This document shows, piece after piece, positions 19,558 through 26,928 of a stretch of DNA of 64,000 nucleotides (positions are counted from its first letter, which is position 1; each line of letters opens with the position of its first letter). Made by a program: the position numbers and the translations under genes. The notes below the pieces were generated by a model. It was given only the letters and a program-made list of their open reading frames with translations. It was not told the DNA's origin and searched no databases. The stretch spans positions 62,001 to 126,000 of the forward strand of contig NZ_FNMV01000007.1 of NCBI RefSeq assembly GCF_900106645.1, written 5' to 3'. Source of the DNA: Flavobacterium degerlachei (GTDB lineage Bacteria; Bacteroidota; Bacteroidia; Flavobacteriales; Flavobacteriaceae).

Positions 19558-20163
19558 TTAATTATTAGCACATCCACCATTAGGTTCACTCAAAATAATT
19601 TTATAATATTCTTCAGAAATAAATTGCGGAACATAAGTCACTCCATTTGATGAGAGTTGGCTTGTGAAAGAACGAATATGATTTTTTGAACCGCAAGTTA
19701 AATTGTTATAAACAGTCAATAAATTCGATTTAGTGGTGTTTCCAATAAAATCATCAATATCATTGATGTCTAGATCTTCAATTGTTGCACCTACCTTTAG
19801 TGCTTCTACTAGTGAGATATTAGATTGATCAGTCAAACTGTTATAAAGTGCTTGAATATCAGGATTGTTGAAAACGCCAATCTTTGTTGATGCTGAGTCA
19901 GAAACTCCGTAGGTATTCATTAAGCTCAAAACGCTATCCATGTGTTTTTGTTCACTTTGAGAAATAGAATTAAAAATACTAACTTGATATTTGTTGTAAG
20001 AAAAAATATAAACATCTCTAGCCAGTTTCTCTTCTTCTCTTAAAAATTTTAAATCGTCAACTTCTGCCTGTGTAATGGGTACCGTAGATTGAATATCGTT
20101 GTCATTAGTACAGCTACTTAATAGAATCAAAGTTAGAACAGTAGAAAAAAGTATGTTTTTCAT
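19558..20163 (-). CDS. DUF2202 ferritin-like lipoprotein
   Basis: 201 residues with lipobox LLSSCTND. It carries the DUF2202 hallmarks FLREEEKLARDVYIFSY and ISQSEQKHMDSVLSLM, where E-x-x-K-LARDVY and SEQKHMD resemble the paired carboxylate/His helices of ferritin-like di-iron proteins. Two Cys, in TCGSKNH and GGCANN, may form a disulfide. First gene of the DUF2202-cytochrome c-cupin group. Possible metal binding is inferred from the motif. Confidence 0.85.
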   Translation of the reverse strand: MKNILFSTVLTLILLSSCTNDNDIQSTVPITQAEVDDLKFLREEEKLARDVYIFSYNKYQVSIFNSISQSEQKHMDSVLSLMNTYGVSDSASTKIGVFNNPDIQALYNSLTDQSNISLVEALKVGATIEDLDINDIDDFIGNTTKSNLLTVYNNLTCGSKNHIRSFTSQLSSNGVTYVPQFISEEYYKIILSEPNGGCANN

Positions 20164-20192
20164 AATACAAATATTTAATTATTAATAATACT

Positions 20193-20236
20193 CAAATTTA
20201 GGGCACTTAATAATTAACGGGAGTAATAAAAGTCAC
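20193..20236 (-). promoter_or_regulatory. Promoter with Crp/Fnr-type site for the DUF2202-cytochrome c group
   Basis: Reverse strand: -7 box TAAATTTG (20193-20200), palindrome GTGAC-TTTT-ATTAC (20223-20236, one half-site deviates), centre 29.5 bp from the first base of the -7 box. It gives this group its own promoter inside the exporter operon. Confidence 0.6.
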
Positions 20237-20278
20237 TTTGTAAGTTTAAAATCAATAACTTAACTAAAAATTAAGGGA

Positions 20279-21154
20279 CTATTTAATCCACATTTCTGCA
20301 GGCATACCTATTTTAAGACTGCCATCATTTTTAACTATAATTTTTATAGCGTACACTAGATTTACTCGTTCCTCTTTTGTTTGAATTATTTTCGGAGTAA
20401 ATTCTGCCGATGATGCTATCCAAGAAATCGTACCCGGATAATCTTTCATTTCTGCTCCAGAGTCAATTTTTACTGTGACTTTTTGACCTATTTTTATTTT
20501 AGGCAATTGTGTTTCGCTTACATAAACGCGCAAAGTCATTTCAGAAATATCGGCTATTTTGTATAAGGGTTTCCCAAAGGCTGTTATTTCGTTTGGTTCA
20601 GCATATTTGGCCAGTACAGTTCCTTTAATTGGATTGATAATTTTGCTTTTTTCGATTTGGTCCTCAATTTTTTCAATTTGAACATCAATTGATTTTGCTT
20701 CGTTTTTTATAGGTGCATTTTGTGTTCCTACACTTTTTATCTGTTCTTTTAATACATTTACTTTACCTACAACTTCATCCACTTGTCGTTTCGTAGCTGC
20801 ATTTTCAGCAAACATATTTTCAACTCTTTTTTTCTCAATTAAAGTCGTTTTGAGTTGTGCTTGTAAAACTTGGTCTTGTGACAATACATTTTTAGATTTT
20901 GAAAAAATCGTGTTTCGTGAAGCGATTAGTTGTTGTTTGTTGAAGTACAATTGTGTGGTGTCAACCAATCCTATTTGAGTATTGGGTTCTAAAACAGCTC
21001 CTTCTTCGATCGTAAAAGAAATTAATTTTCCATTGGCTTCCGCCGAAATCGTGACTTCAGTAGCTTCAAAGTTACCATAACCGTCTGCTTTTTCATCGTT
21101 GTTGTTACAAGAGAACAAACTTGCGAGAATTAATAATGCTAGTGTTTTTTTCAT
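20279..21154 (-). CDS. HlyD-family periplasmic adaptor lipoprotein (YbhG-like)
   Basis: 291 residues with lipobox LASLFSCNNND. Biotinyl-lipoyl halves flank a long coiled-coil hairpin (about 80-170, LKTTLIEKKRVENMFAENAATKRQVDEVVGKV). The second half contains INPIKGTVLAKYAEPNEITAFGKPLYKIAD and the barrel segment LRVYVSETQLPKIKIGQKVTVK, then EERVNLVYAIKI. It bridges the inner-membrane ABC exporter and the TolC-like protein encoded upstream. Confidence 0.9.
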   Translation of the reverse strand: MKKTLALLILASLFSCNNNDEKADGYGNFEATEVTISAEANGKLISFTIEEGAVLEPNTQIGLVDTTQLYFNKQQLIASRNTIFSKSKNVLSQDQVLQAQLKTTLIEKKRVENMFAENAATKRQVDEVVGKVNVLKEQIKSVGTQNAPIKNEAKSIDVQIEKIEDQIEKSKIINPIKGTVLAKYAEPNEITAFGKPLYKIADISEMTLRVYVSETQLPKIKIGQKVTVKIDSGAEMKDYPGTISWIASSAEFTPKIIQTKEERVNLVYAIKIIVKNDGSLKIGMPAEMWIK

Positions 21155-21243
21155 GTTTGGGTTGAATTTTGAATTCTACATTTTAAATTGAAATTGTAAA
21201 AACGGTTCATTCAAAATTTAAAATTCATCATTTATAATAATTT

Positions 21244-22500
21244 TTAATATCCTTTTACAACTTGATAATTTGCCTTGGCTAAAGCCAATGAAATTTGATG
21301 GAGTTTTTCATTTGTTTTTGCTTCGAATAAATTCGTCAATTCCACCAGATATTCTGATGCGGTGATAACGCCATTTTTCAGTTGAGCGTCCGAAGATTTT
21401 ACAACATAATCTCTTAAAGCAATAATTTCTGAGTCGGTTGTGATGACTGTTTCCGTTTTCATGATTTCATTTTCCATTTCTTGCAATTGCAAATTGGTAT
21501 TGAGTTCAAACGTTTCTTTTTCTGTCGAAACAATAGCTTCAGAAACCGTCAAAGCCTGCTGTTCTGTTTTTGATTTATTCCAGTCAAATACATTCCAATT
21601 CGCTTTCACACCTACAACATAGAAAGTCTGAAATGAATTGTCAAGCATATTGAGTCCTGGATTTCCATAACCAGCTTGACCAAATGCATTTACTTTTGGT
21701 AAATTATTTTTAGAGATTAGGCTTTTCGAAAGGTTGATTTGCTCGTTTTGTAAGTCAAACAACTTCAATTCGGGACGATTGTTTGTAGTATTAGAGTTGG
21801 TTACCGTTTCTGGTTTTACCAAAATCGCCTTTTCATCAATTGTTGAGTAGGTGAGAGTGGATAGACTTTTTAAGGCTGTTTTTTTATCGAATTGAATTTC
21901 GGTGAGTTGCTGCTTAATTTTTAATTTCTCAGCTTCTAAAACTTTTTCTGAGGCAGGAAGAATGGCGCCATACTTCACTCCAACTTTAACTTCTTTAATT
22001 TTAGAATCCAATTGTTCGTCTTTGGCCAATAGTAAACTAGCGCGTTCTTGCAGCAATAAAGTAGAAAAATACAGCTGATTGATTCTGGTTTTTAATTGGT
22101 ATAAACTTACTTCTACTTGCTGTTGTTGCAATTTGGTTTGAGCCTCTTTGATTTTGGTGTTGGCATCTATCAAACCTCCATTATACAGTAATTGATTAAA
22201 ATCCAAGGTTGCTCGGTACTGATCTTTGTTTGGAGGTGTTACGGTAACATTAGGCAAGCTAATGGGCAATGCCGTTACATCAGATTGATAAGTAGCTTGT
22301 GCGTTCAAATCTATTTTAGGAAGTTTTCCTTTATTAAGGGCTTCGGTGTCTAAATTTGATTTTTGCTGCAAAAGTGAATTTTGTTTGCTTAGAGGATAAT
22401 TTTTATTGGCCAAAGCATAACAATCTTCCAGAGACAAGGTTTGTTGTGCCACAGAAATTAGCGGTAAACCTAAAAGTAAGAGTAGAATTATTTTTCTCAT
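21244..22500 (-). CDS. TolC-family outer-membrane factor
   Basis: 418 residues, signal peptide ending SVAQ. Two OEP repeats of long amphipathic helices (about 25-210 and 235-415), with [17 protein letters not shown] at the start and [41 protein letters not shown] at the end, the standard C-terminal motif. Its ATG overlaps the TetR stop by 4 bp, so the two are co-transcribed. Outer-membrane exit duct for the HlyD/ABC-2 exporter. Confidence 0.92.
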   Translation of the reverse strand: MRKIILLLLLGLPLISVAQQTLSLEDCYALANKNYPLSKQNSLLQQKSNLDTEALNKGKLPKIDLNAQATYQSDVTALPISLPNVTVTPPNKDQYRATLDFNQLLYNGGLIDANTKIKEAQTKLQQQQVEVSLYQLKTRINQLYFSTLLLQERASLLLAKDEQLDSKIKEVKVGVKYGAILPASEKVLEAEKLKIKQQLTEIQFDKKTALKSLSTLTYSTIDEKAILVKPETVTNSNTTNNRPELKLFDLQNEQINLSKSLISKNNLPKVNAFGQAGYGNPGLNMLDNSFQTFYVVGVKANWNVFDWNKSKTEQQALTVSEAIVSTEKETFELNTNLQLQEMENEIMKTETVITTDSEIIALRDYVVKSSDAQLKNGVITASEYLVELTNLFEAKTNEKLHQISLALAKANYQVVKGY

Positions 22501-23090
22501 TTTTTTATCGAATTAATAATTTGTTCAGCAATAATCGTTTTTCGCTCTTCCATCATTTTATTGAATTCTATATCATTGATATGTAGTATTCCTTTTACTA
22601 GCATATGAGCTGCAAAAGGGAAAACAGTCATGGCGAATATGTCCAATAGCAATTGTTGAGGATCAATAGGTTTTATTATTCCCTGGTCAATTTCTTTTTT
22701 GATTTGATCAATCAGTTGTGATGGGTTTGGAGTGTTTTTATTTTTAAAAAAGCTTTTTACAAATTCGGGATTATTATTCATTTCCTGAATGACAAAAGGA
22801 GGCAAAAAAGGGTTTAGTATAACAAATGAAATGTATGAATGTGTGAATTGCGTTATCTTCTCAAAAACAGTTTCATTAGAGTTGAATATAGCATTGATTT
22901 GCGGTGCTAATTGTGAAAAAGCATTCATGAATACTGCTTCAAAAAGAAGTTGTTTGTTTTTAAAGCAATAATGTAACATGGCTTTATTGATTCCCGCTTC
23001 ATCTGCAATTTCTTGCATACGAGCACCGGCAAATCCCTTTTTTTGGAATACGGTTCTCGCTGCATTAAATATTTTTTCTTCGGTATTCAT
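22497..23090 (-). CDS. TetR-family repressor of the exporter operon (CecR-like position)
   Basis: 197 residues. N-terminal TetR helix-turn-helix: [48 protein letters not shown]. The C-terminal ligand domain is not diagnostic. First gene of the TolC-HlyD-exporter operon, as CecR (YbiH) is next to ybhGFSR in E. coli. A perfect palindrome (23110-23125) sits at its own transcription start, indicating autoregulation. Effector unknown. Confidence 0.92.
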   Translation of the reverse strand: MNTEEKIFNAARTVFQKKGFAGARMQEIADEAGINKAMLHYCFKNKQLLFEAVFMNAFSQLAPQINAIFNSNETVFEKITQFTHSYISFVILNPFLPPFVIQEMNNNPEFVKSFFKNKNTPNPSQLIDQIKKEIDQGIIKPIDPQQLLLDIFAMTVFPFAAHMLVKGILHINDIEFNKMMEERKTIIAEQIINSIKK

Positions 23091-23109
23091 TTTGAATTAA
23101 CTTTTTGGT

Positions 23110-23133
23110 TTAACCATTTGGTTAACAAAGGTA
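23110..23133 (-). promoter_or_regulatory. TetR operator overlapping the start of its own promoter
   Basis: The perfect palindrome TTAACCA-AA-TGGTTAA (reverse strand, 23110-23125) directly follows a consensus -7 box TACCTTTG (23126-23133), so it covers the predicted transcription start. This geometry suits steric repression by the TetR protein starting at 23090. Confidence 0.75.
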
Positions 23134-23189
23134 GAAAAAAAAAGTAATTAGGATTACTTTTTTTCTTTTTTAACAAACATATTAAATGC

Positions 23190-23348
23190 TTATCCGCCCA
23201 TAAGACTTCCGTATAAGGAAGAATTTAGCGGTTTGGATGTTATTGCACAAGTTCCAGAGGCACAACCTACAAAATGGTAATAGAGATAGCCTGCAATAGC
23301 TCCTACAGCTACTCCCATTCCCGTGATGGTTAATGCTTTTTTTGTCAT
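23190..23348 (-). CDS. DUF6132-like small membrane protein (52 residues)
   Basis: ATG at 23348, stop 23190-23192. Begins MTKKALTITGMGVAVGAIAG, a glycine-rich membrane segment, then YLYYHFVGCASGTCAITSKP and a tail ending YGSLMGG. The GC-x-SGTC-I pair of cysteines recalls DUF6132 proteins of Bacteroidota. Its ATG overlaps the thioredoxin stop by 4 bp, so it is the last gene of that operon. Cys pairs recur in four products of this operon, which suggests shared thiol or metal chemistry. Confidence 0.75.
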   Translation of the reverse strand: MTKKALTITGMGVAVGAIAGYLYYHFVGCASGTCAITSKPLNSSLYGSLMGG

Positions 23349-23647
23349 TGATTACTTTTTTCTAATATAACTTTTATGATATCCCCTTTTTGTAATACTC
23401 CTGACTGTCTCCACAACTGCTTTCCGTTTTGGAATAAAATCATTGTAGGTACGCCACGAACTTGATATTGGGAAGCCACTTGCTGGTTTTTATCCACATC
23501 AATTTTAATGATCGAAATTCGGTCACCCAAATTGTCTTTCACTTCTTTCAAAATTGGACCTAACATTTTGCATGGGCCACACCAAGTTGCAAAAAAATCA
23601 ACTAGTACGGGCTTATCTGAACTGATAATATTTTGAAAACTACTCAT
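23345..23647 (-). CDS. trxA: Thioredoxin
   Basis: 100 residues from the ATG at 23647, chosen because the longer reading (from 23683) lies inside the upstream gene and adds a non-thioredoxin leader. Active site WCGPC with Cys23 and Cys26, cis-Pro in RGVPTMILF. Cytoplasmic (no signal). Start overlaps the stop of the upstream membrane-protein gene (AATGAGTAG). Part of the 25202-23190 operon, where it probably reduces Cys-rich partners or persulfides; a general thioredoxin role cannot be excluded. Confidence 0.92.
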   Translation of the reverse strand: MSSFQNIISSDKPVLVDFFATWCGPCKMLGPILKEVKDNLGDRISIIKIDVDKNQQVASQYQVRGVPTMILFQNGKQLWRQSGVLQKGDIIKVILEKSNQ

Positions 23648-23846
23648 TTTTATCTGTTTTATAGGATGGAACTTGACAGCCATTTAAATGACAACCAGTA
23701 TTGAATATAGATTGAAACAAGAAAAAGGCAGCAACAAAACCAAGTAAAAATAGTTGGTATTGAAAAGCTTGCTGAATAAAAAACAGCCCAATAGCTAAAC
23801 GAATCCAACGCATGGCATGCCAATTAGTAAAAAGTGTTTTTTTCAT
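23640..23846 (-). CDS. Small membrane protein with C-terminal Cys pair (DUF2892/YgaP-like)
   Basis: 68 residues from the ATG at 23846; the longer start at 23882 overlaps the upstream CDS. MRWIRLAIGLFFIQQAFQYQ and FLLGFVAAFFLFQSIF form two membrane segments, followed by NTGCHLNGCQVP. The RLAIG/TGC arrangement resembles the YgaP-type membrane domain found with rhodaneses and thioredoxins. Only 1 bp separates it from the methyltransferase gene upstream. Confidence 0.75.
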   Translation of the reverse strand: MKKTLFTNWHAMRWIRLAIGLFFIQQAFQYQLFLLGFVAAFFLFQSIFNTGCHLNGCQVPSYKTDKNE

Positions 23847-23847
23847 T

Positions 23848-24681
23848 TTAATGTATTTTAATGATGCTATATTTTTCGTCATAAGAGACGATTTTTTGTA
23901 ATTTTTCTACCGCTACTTCCTTTGTACCTACTATCAAGACTTCAGCAAAATTCGTGCTCATACTTGCGTTTAGCACATCGTTTAAAGCTTCAAATTTGGT
24001 GGTAACCGTGTTCATACATCCATTACACGTTATCCCTATAAATTGATAAAGATTTACTTTTACACTGCTGTTTTTCTTAAATTCAAAAAACAATTCACAA
24101 TTCGCTCTTGGTGCTATCGAATTTGGAGCTACATCCATTTTCAAAAAGTCAAAAGCCGATTTAAAAAGGTTTTCGTACTCTTCTTTACTTCCGCCAAAGG
24201 GAGGGCCTACTTCAAAGTACTTATTGAATAGAAGTCCTGAAAGAACTCCTTCTTCAGTCAAAAGCTGGTGCATTTTCCAAACATACTTTTGACGCATTGT
24301 AGGAGGTAAAGCGCAGAAAAAAGTCTGTTCAATAATTAAATCGTATTTTCCTTGATGCTCAAAAAAGTCACCTTGGATGATTTTTATATGTGAATTAGCT
24401 ACAAATTTTTGTTTTATGTCCTCAACTAATGTAGGGGCTATATCTATAACAGTAATATTTGTAAAACCTTGTTGCAATAAGTACTCGGCTTCATAAGTAT
24501 TCCCACAACCGGGAATCAGTATACTGCAATTTTTATTTGTTAATGTGTCAATATATGCTTTAATAGGTGGTGATACCTGTCCCAAATCCCATCCTGTAGA
24601 TTTAGCTTTGTATTGTGCGTCCCAATAGTCTTGATCTAATGGTTTGTCACAGGAAACTACACAACATTGTTCGTTATTCAT
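23848..24681 (-). CDS. TPMT-like SAM methyltransferase fused to a heavy-metal (HMA) domain
   Basis: 277 residues. Residues about 15-203 are a thiopurine-methyltransferase-like fold: WDAQYKAKSTGWDLGQVSPPI, SILIPGCGNTYEAEYLL (SAM motif I), IIQGDFFEH, EQTFFCALPPTMR. Such enzymes methylate small thiols or chalcogen/metalloid compounds. Residues about 207-277 form an HMA domain with the metal-binding pair Cys219/Cys222 in GITCNGCMNTV. Overlaps the DUF202 gene by 8 bp. The N-terminus is also Cys-rich (CCVVSC). A methyltransferase that captures a thiophilic metal or metalloid is a reasonable inference. Confidence 0.85.
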   Translation of the reverse strand: MNNEQCCVVSCDKPLDQDYWDAQYKAKSTGWDLGQVSPPIKAYIDTLTNKNCSILIPGCGNTYEAEYLLQQGFTNITVIDIAPTLVEDIKQKFVANSHIKIIQGDFFEHQGKYDLIIEQTFFCALPPTMRQKYVWKMHQLLTEEGVLSGLLFNKYFEVGPPFGGSKEEYENLFKSAFDFLKMDVAPNSIAPRANCELFFEFKKNSSVKVNLYQFIGITCNGCMNTVTTKFEALNDVLNASMSTNFAEVLIVGTKEVAVEKLQKIVSYDEKYSIIKIH

Positions 24682-24973
24682 AATAGTCTAATTTATAATC
24701 TCCAATGTGTTTTTCATTTTCAATAATCATCTTTTTATGTTTAAAAAAGTTCACGATTCCTAAAATTAAAATAAAAAAGGAGATGGTGTAGAATGAAATT
24801 TCAATCAGTAAACTATTTTCAATTTGTAAAACATTTCGAGTACTTAATCCTGCTACCGCAAAATACATTGCTGTGCGTAGAAAAGACAAAAATGTAGTTT
24901 GATTGGCTAAAGTGGTTCTTTGTAGAGCCAGACTCTCTCTTAAAATTAAATTTTTGTTTACTTTTTCACTCAT
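24674..24973 (-). CDS. DUF202 family membrane protein (YidH-like)
   Basis: 99 residues. LALQRTTLANQTTFLSFLRTAMYFAVAGL is the DUF202 signature (RTxLAxxRTxLAxxRT-like), followed by a second membrane segment YTISFFILILGIVNFF and a KHKK tail. Inner-membrane protein of unknown function. Overlaps the next gene by 8 bp. Confidence 0.85.
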   Translation of the reverse strand: MSEKVNKNLILRESLALQRTTLANQTTFLSFLRTAMYFAVAGLSTRNVLQIENSLLIEISFYTISFFILILGIVNFFKHKKMIIENEKHIGDYKLDYYE

Positions 24974-24986
24974 ATATTATTTGTTT

Positions 24987-25202
24987 TTAATTGTCTTCTA
25001 ATTTCTTAGGGCGAGTACTTATTCCGAAGGGAGCATATAGCGGACAAAAACTAATAAAGCTCGTGATTAAAAAAATAATCGCCAGCGCTCCTAATACTAA
25101 AGCAACAGTCCCGCTAATAACATTTGTAACATACAAAATTCCAACGATAGCAGCTAGAATCCCTCTAATTGACTTATCTAATAGACCCATGTTTTTTTTC
25201 AT
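24987..25202 (-). CDS. DUF2892 (YgaP-like) inner-membrane protein
   Basis: 71 residues, possibly starting at the internal Met5. KSIRGILAAIVGILYVTNVISGTVALVLGALAIIFLITSFISFCPLYAPFGIST matches DUF2892: two membrane segments followed by CPLY-PFGI(S/N)T. First gene of the thioredoxin operon. DUF2892 proteins are frequently linked to rhodaneses and sulfur metabolism. Confidence 0.88.
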   Translation of the reverse strand: MKKNMGLLDKSIRGILAAIVGILYVTNVISGTVALVLGALAIIFLITSFISFCPLYAPFGISTRPKKLEDN

Positions 25203-25290
25203 AATACGAATATAAAAATTTAATGTAAGTGGACTGATGAATAGTAAATTTACGATATAAATAACTGAATATCAATAGTTTTTAGGTAAA

Positions 25291-26703
25291 TTATAGGGTT
25301 TTGCTTTGACAGACAAAATTTGTTTTTGGTGTAGCAGTTTTAGAAATAGCGTTAAAACCACCTTCAATTTCTGAGAAATTTCTAAAACCTCTTGCTTGTA
25401 AAATGGAAGCAGCGATCATGCTACGGTAACCACCTGCGCAATGAAGAAAAAAGGGCTCCTTAGGATCGATATCTTTTATCCATTCGTTAATGTTCGCTAA
25501 AGGTCTGCTGTATGCTTCGTCTACATGTTCAGCAGCATATTCGCTGTCTTTACGAATATCAATAACTTTGCTTTCGCCAATCTTTACTTCGTTGGCAAAT
25601 TCATCCGCAGTTATTCTATTCACGGTATCAATTTCTTTTCCTGCTTTTTTCCAAGATTCAAAACCACCTTCCAAGTGTCCAACTAGATTGTCAAATCCTA
25701 CACGGCTCAAGCGGGTAACGGATTCTTCTTCTTGGCCTAGTTCGGTAACAAGAATAATAGGTTGTTTTACATCAGCAATCAGTGCGCCTACCCATGGGGC
25801 AAAATCGCCATCGATTCCAATATTTATAGATTGCGGAATAAATCCTTTGGCAAACTCTCCATTTTTTCGGGTGTCCAAGATCAATGCTCCAGCATCTTCA
25901 GCAATAGCTTCAAAATCTTTAACATTAATGGCTCTCATACCGTTATTTAAAACAGTTTCAAAGCTTTCATAACCTTGTTTATTCATAGCTACATTCATAC
26001 CAAAATAAGCTGGAGGAGGTAGTAGTCCATCAGTCACTTCTTGGATAAATTCTGCTTCAGTCATATTAGCTCTTAAAGCATAATTGGTTTCTTTTTGGTT
26101 ACCAATAGTTCCTACAGTTTCCTTACTCATGTTTTTACCACAAGCACTACCGGCACCATGAGCTGGATATACAATGACATCATCGGGTAAAGTCATTATT
26201 TTATCTCTTAGCGAATGGAATAATATTCCGGCTAATTGTTCTTGAGTCATCGAAGCTGCTTTTTGAGCTAAATCAGGTCTTCCTACATCGCCTATGAATA
26301 AAGTATCTCCAGAGAAGATAGCGTGCTCTTTTCCATTTTCATCAATCAATAAATAAGTAGTACTTTCCATCGTATGTCCTGGTGTGTGCAAAGCTCTAAT
26401 GGTAATTTTACCAATAGTGAATTCTTGGCCGTCAGTTGCGATAATTGCTTCAAATTCAGGGTTTGCATTTGGTCCGTAGACAATTGGTGCTCCGGTTTCT
26501 TTACTTAAATCGACATGTCCTGAAACAAAATCAGCATGAAAATGAGTTTCAAAAATATATTTCAATTTTACATTATCACGTTCTAATCGGTCTAGGTAGG
26601 GCTTAGTCTCGCGAAGCGGATCAATTATGGCAGCCTCGCCATTTGAAGTTATATAATAAGCACCTTGTGCTAAACATCCAGTATATATTTGTTCTATTTT
26701 CAT
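25291..26703 (-). CDS. CstB-like persulfide dioxygenase-rhodanese
   Basis: 470 residues. Metallo-beta-lactamase domain (1-240) with THFHAD (His54, His56, Asp58), HTPGHT, FSGDTLF and YPAHGAG, the iron-dependent persulfide dioxygenase type (ETHE1-like). A first rhodanese-like domain (about 265-355) has no Cys in its loop (ILVTELGQEEES), so it is probably inactive. A second (about 365-460) has an active-site Cys422 in HCAGGYRS. This matches S. aureus CstB, which oxidises low-molecular-weight persulfides to thiosulfate. Promoter with a Crp/Fnr-type site at 26727-26770, shared with divergent cydAB. Confidence 0.9.
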   Translation of the reverse strand: MKIEQIYTGCLAQGAYYITSNGEAAIIDPLRETKPYLDRLERDNVKLKYIFETHFHADFVSGHVDLSKETGAPIVYGPNANPEFEAIIATDGQEFTIGKITIRALHTPGHTMESTTYLLIDENGKEHAIFSGDTLFIGDVGRPDLAQKAASMTQEQLAGILFHSLRDKIMTLPDDVIVYPAHGAGSACGKNMSKETVGTIGNQKETNYALRANMTEAEFIQEVTDGLLPPPAYFGMNVAMNKQGYESFETVLNNGMRAINVKDFEAIAEDAGALILDTRKNGEFAKGFIPQSINIGIDGDFAPWVGALIADVKQPIILVTELGQEEESVTRLSRVGFDNLVGHLEGGFESWKKAGKEIDTVNRITADEFANEVKIGESKVIDIRKDSEYAAEHVDEAYSRPLANINEWIKDIDPKEPFFLHCAGGYRSMIAASILQARGFRNFSEIEGGFNAISKTATPKTNFVCQSKTL

Positions 26704-26726
26704 GACATTTTTTTTTTATTCTTATA

Positions 26727-26770
26727 CAAAGGTAATTCTTGTATTTCTATTACACAGTGACTATTGTTAC
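26727..26770 (-). promoter_or_regulatory. Promoter with Crp/Fnr-type site for the CstB-like gene
   Basis: Reverse strand: -7 box TACCTTTG (26727-26734) and palindrome GTAAC-AATA-GTCAC (26757-26770), centre 29.5 bp from the first base of the -7 box. The site also lies upstream of cydAB on the other strand, but no matching -7 box is found in that direction. Confidence 0.65.
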
Positions 26771-26810
26771 ATAAATACCACATAATTGCAGAAATGACTC
26801 ATAACAAAGC

Positions 26811-26830
26811 TATTACAATTTATTGTAATA
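26811..26830 (+). promoter_or_regulatory. Perfect palindrome upstream of cydA
   Basis: TATTACAAT-TT-ATTGTAATA, 9-bp arms. It could be an operator for cydAB. The arms do not match the Crp/Fnr sites of this window, and the binding protein is unknown. Confidence 0.45.
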
Positions 26831-26928
26831 AACTATGATATTTATCAGGATATTAAGTGATTTTTATGGGGGCTGAGTTAGTTAAATTGGTTAAATTTAC
26901 GGGTAGTTTTACAAAAAATTACAGCAGT

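Noticed and set aside
20279..21154. HlyD gene as the start of a separate efflux operon
   Set aside because: No promoter in the 89-bp gap to the TolC gene; the simplest reading is one TetR-TolC-HlyD transcript.
26857..26928. Upstream ATG for cydA
   Set aside because: With the ATG at 26929 the haem ligand is His19 as in E. coli; the extra leader has no family similarity.
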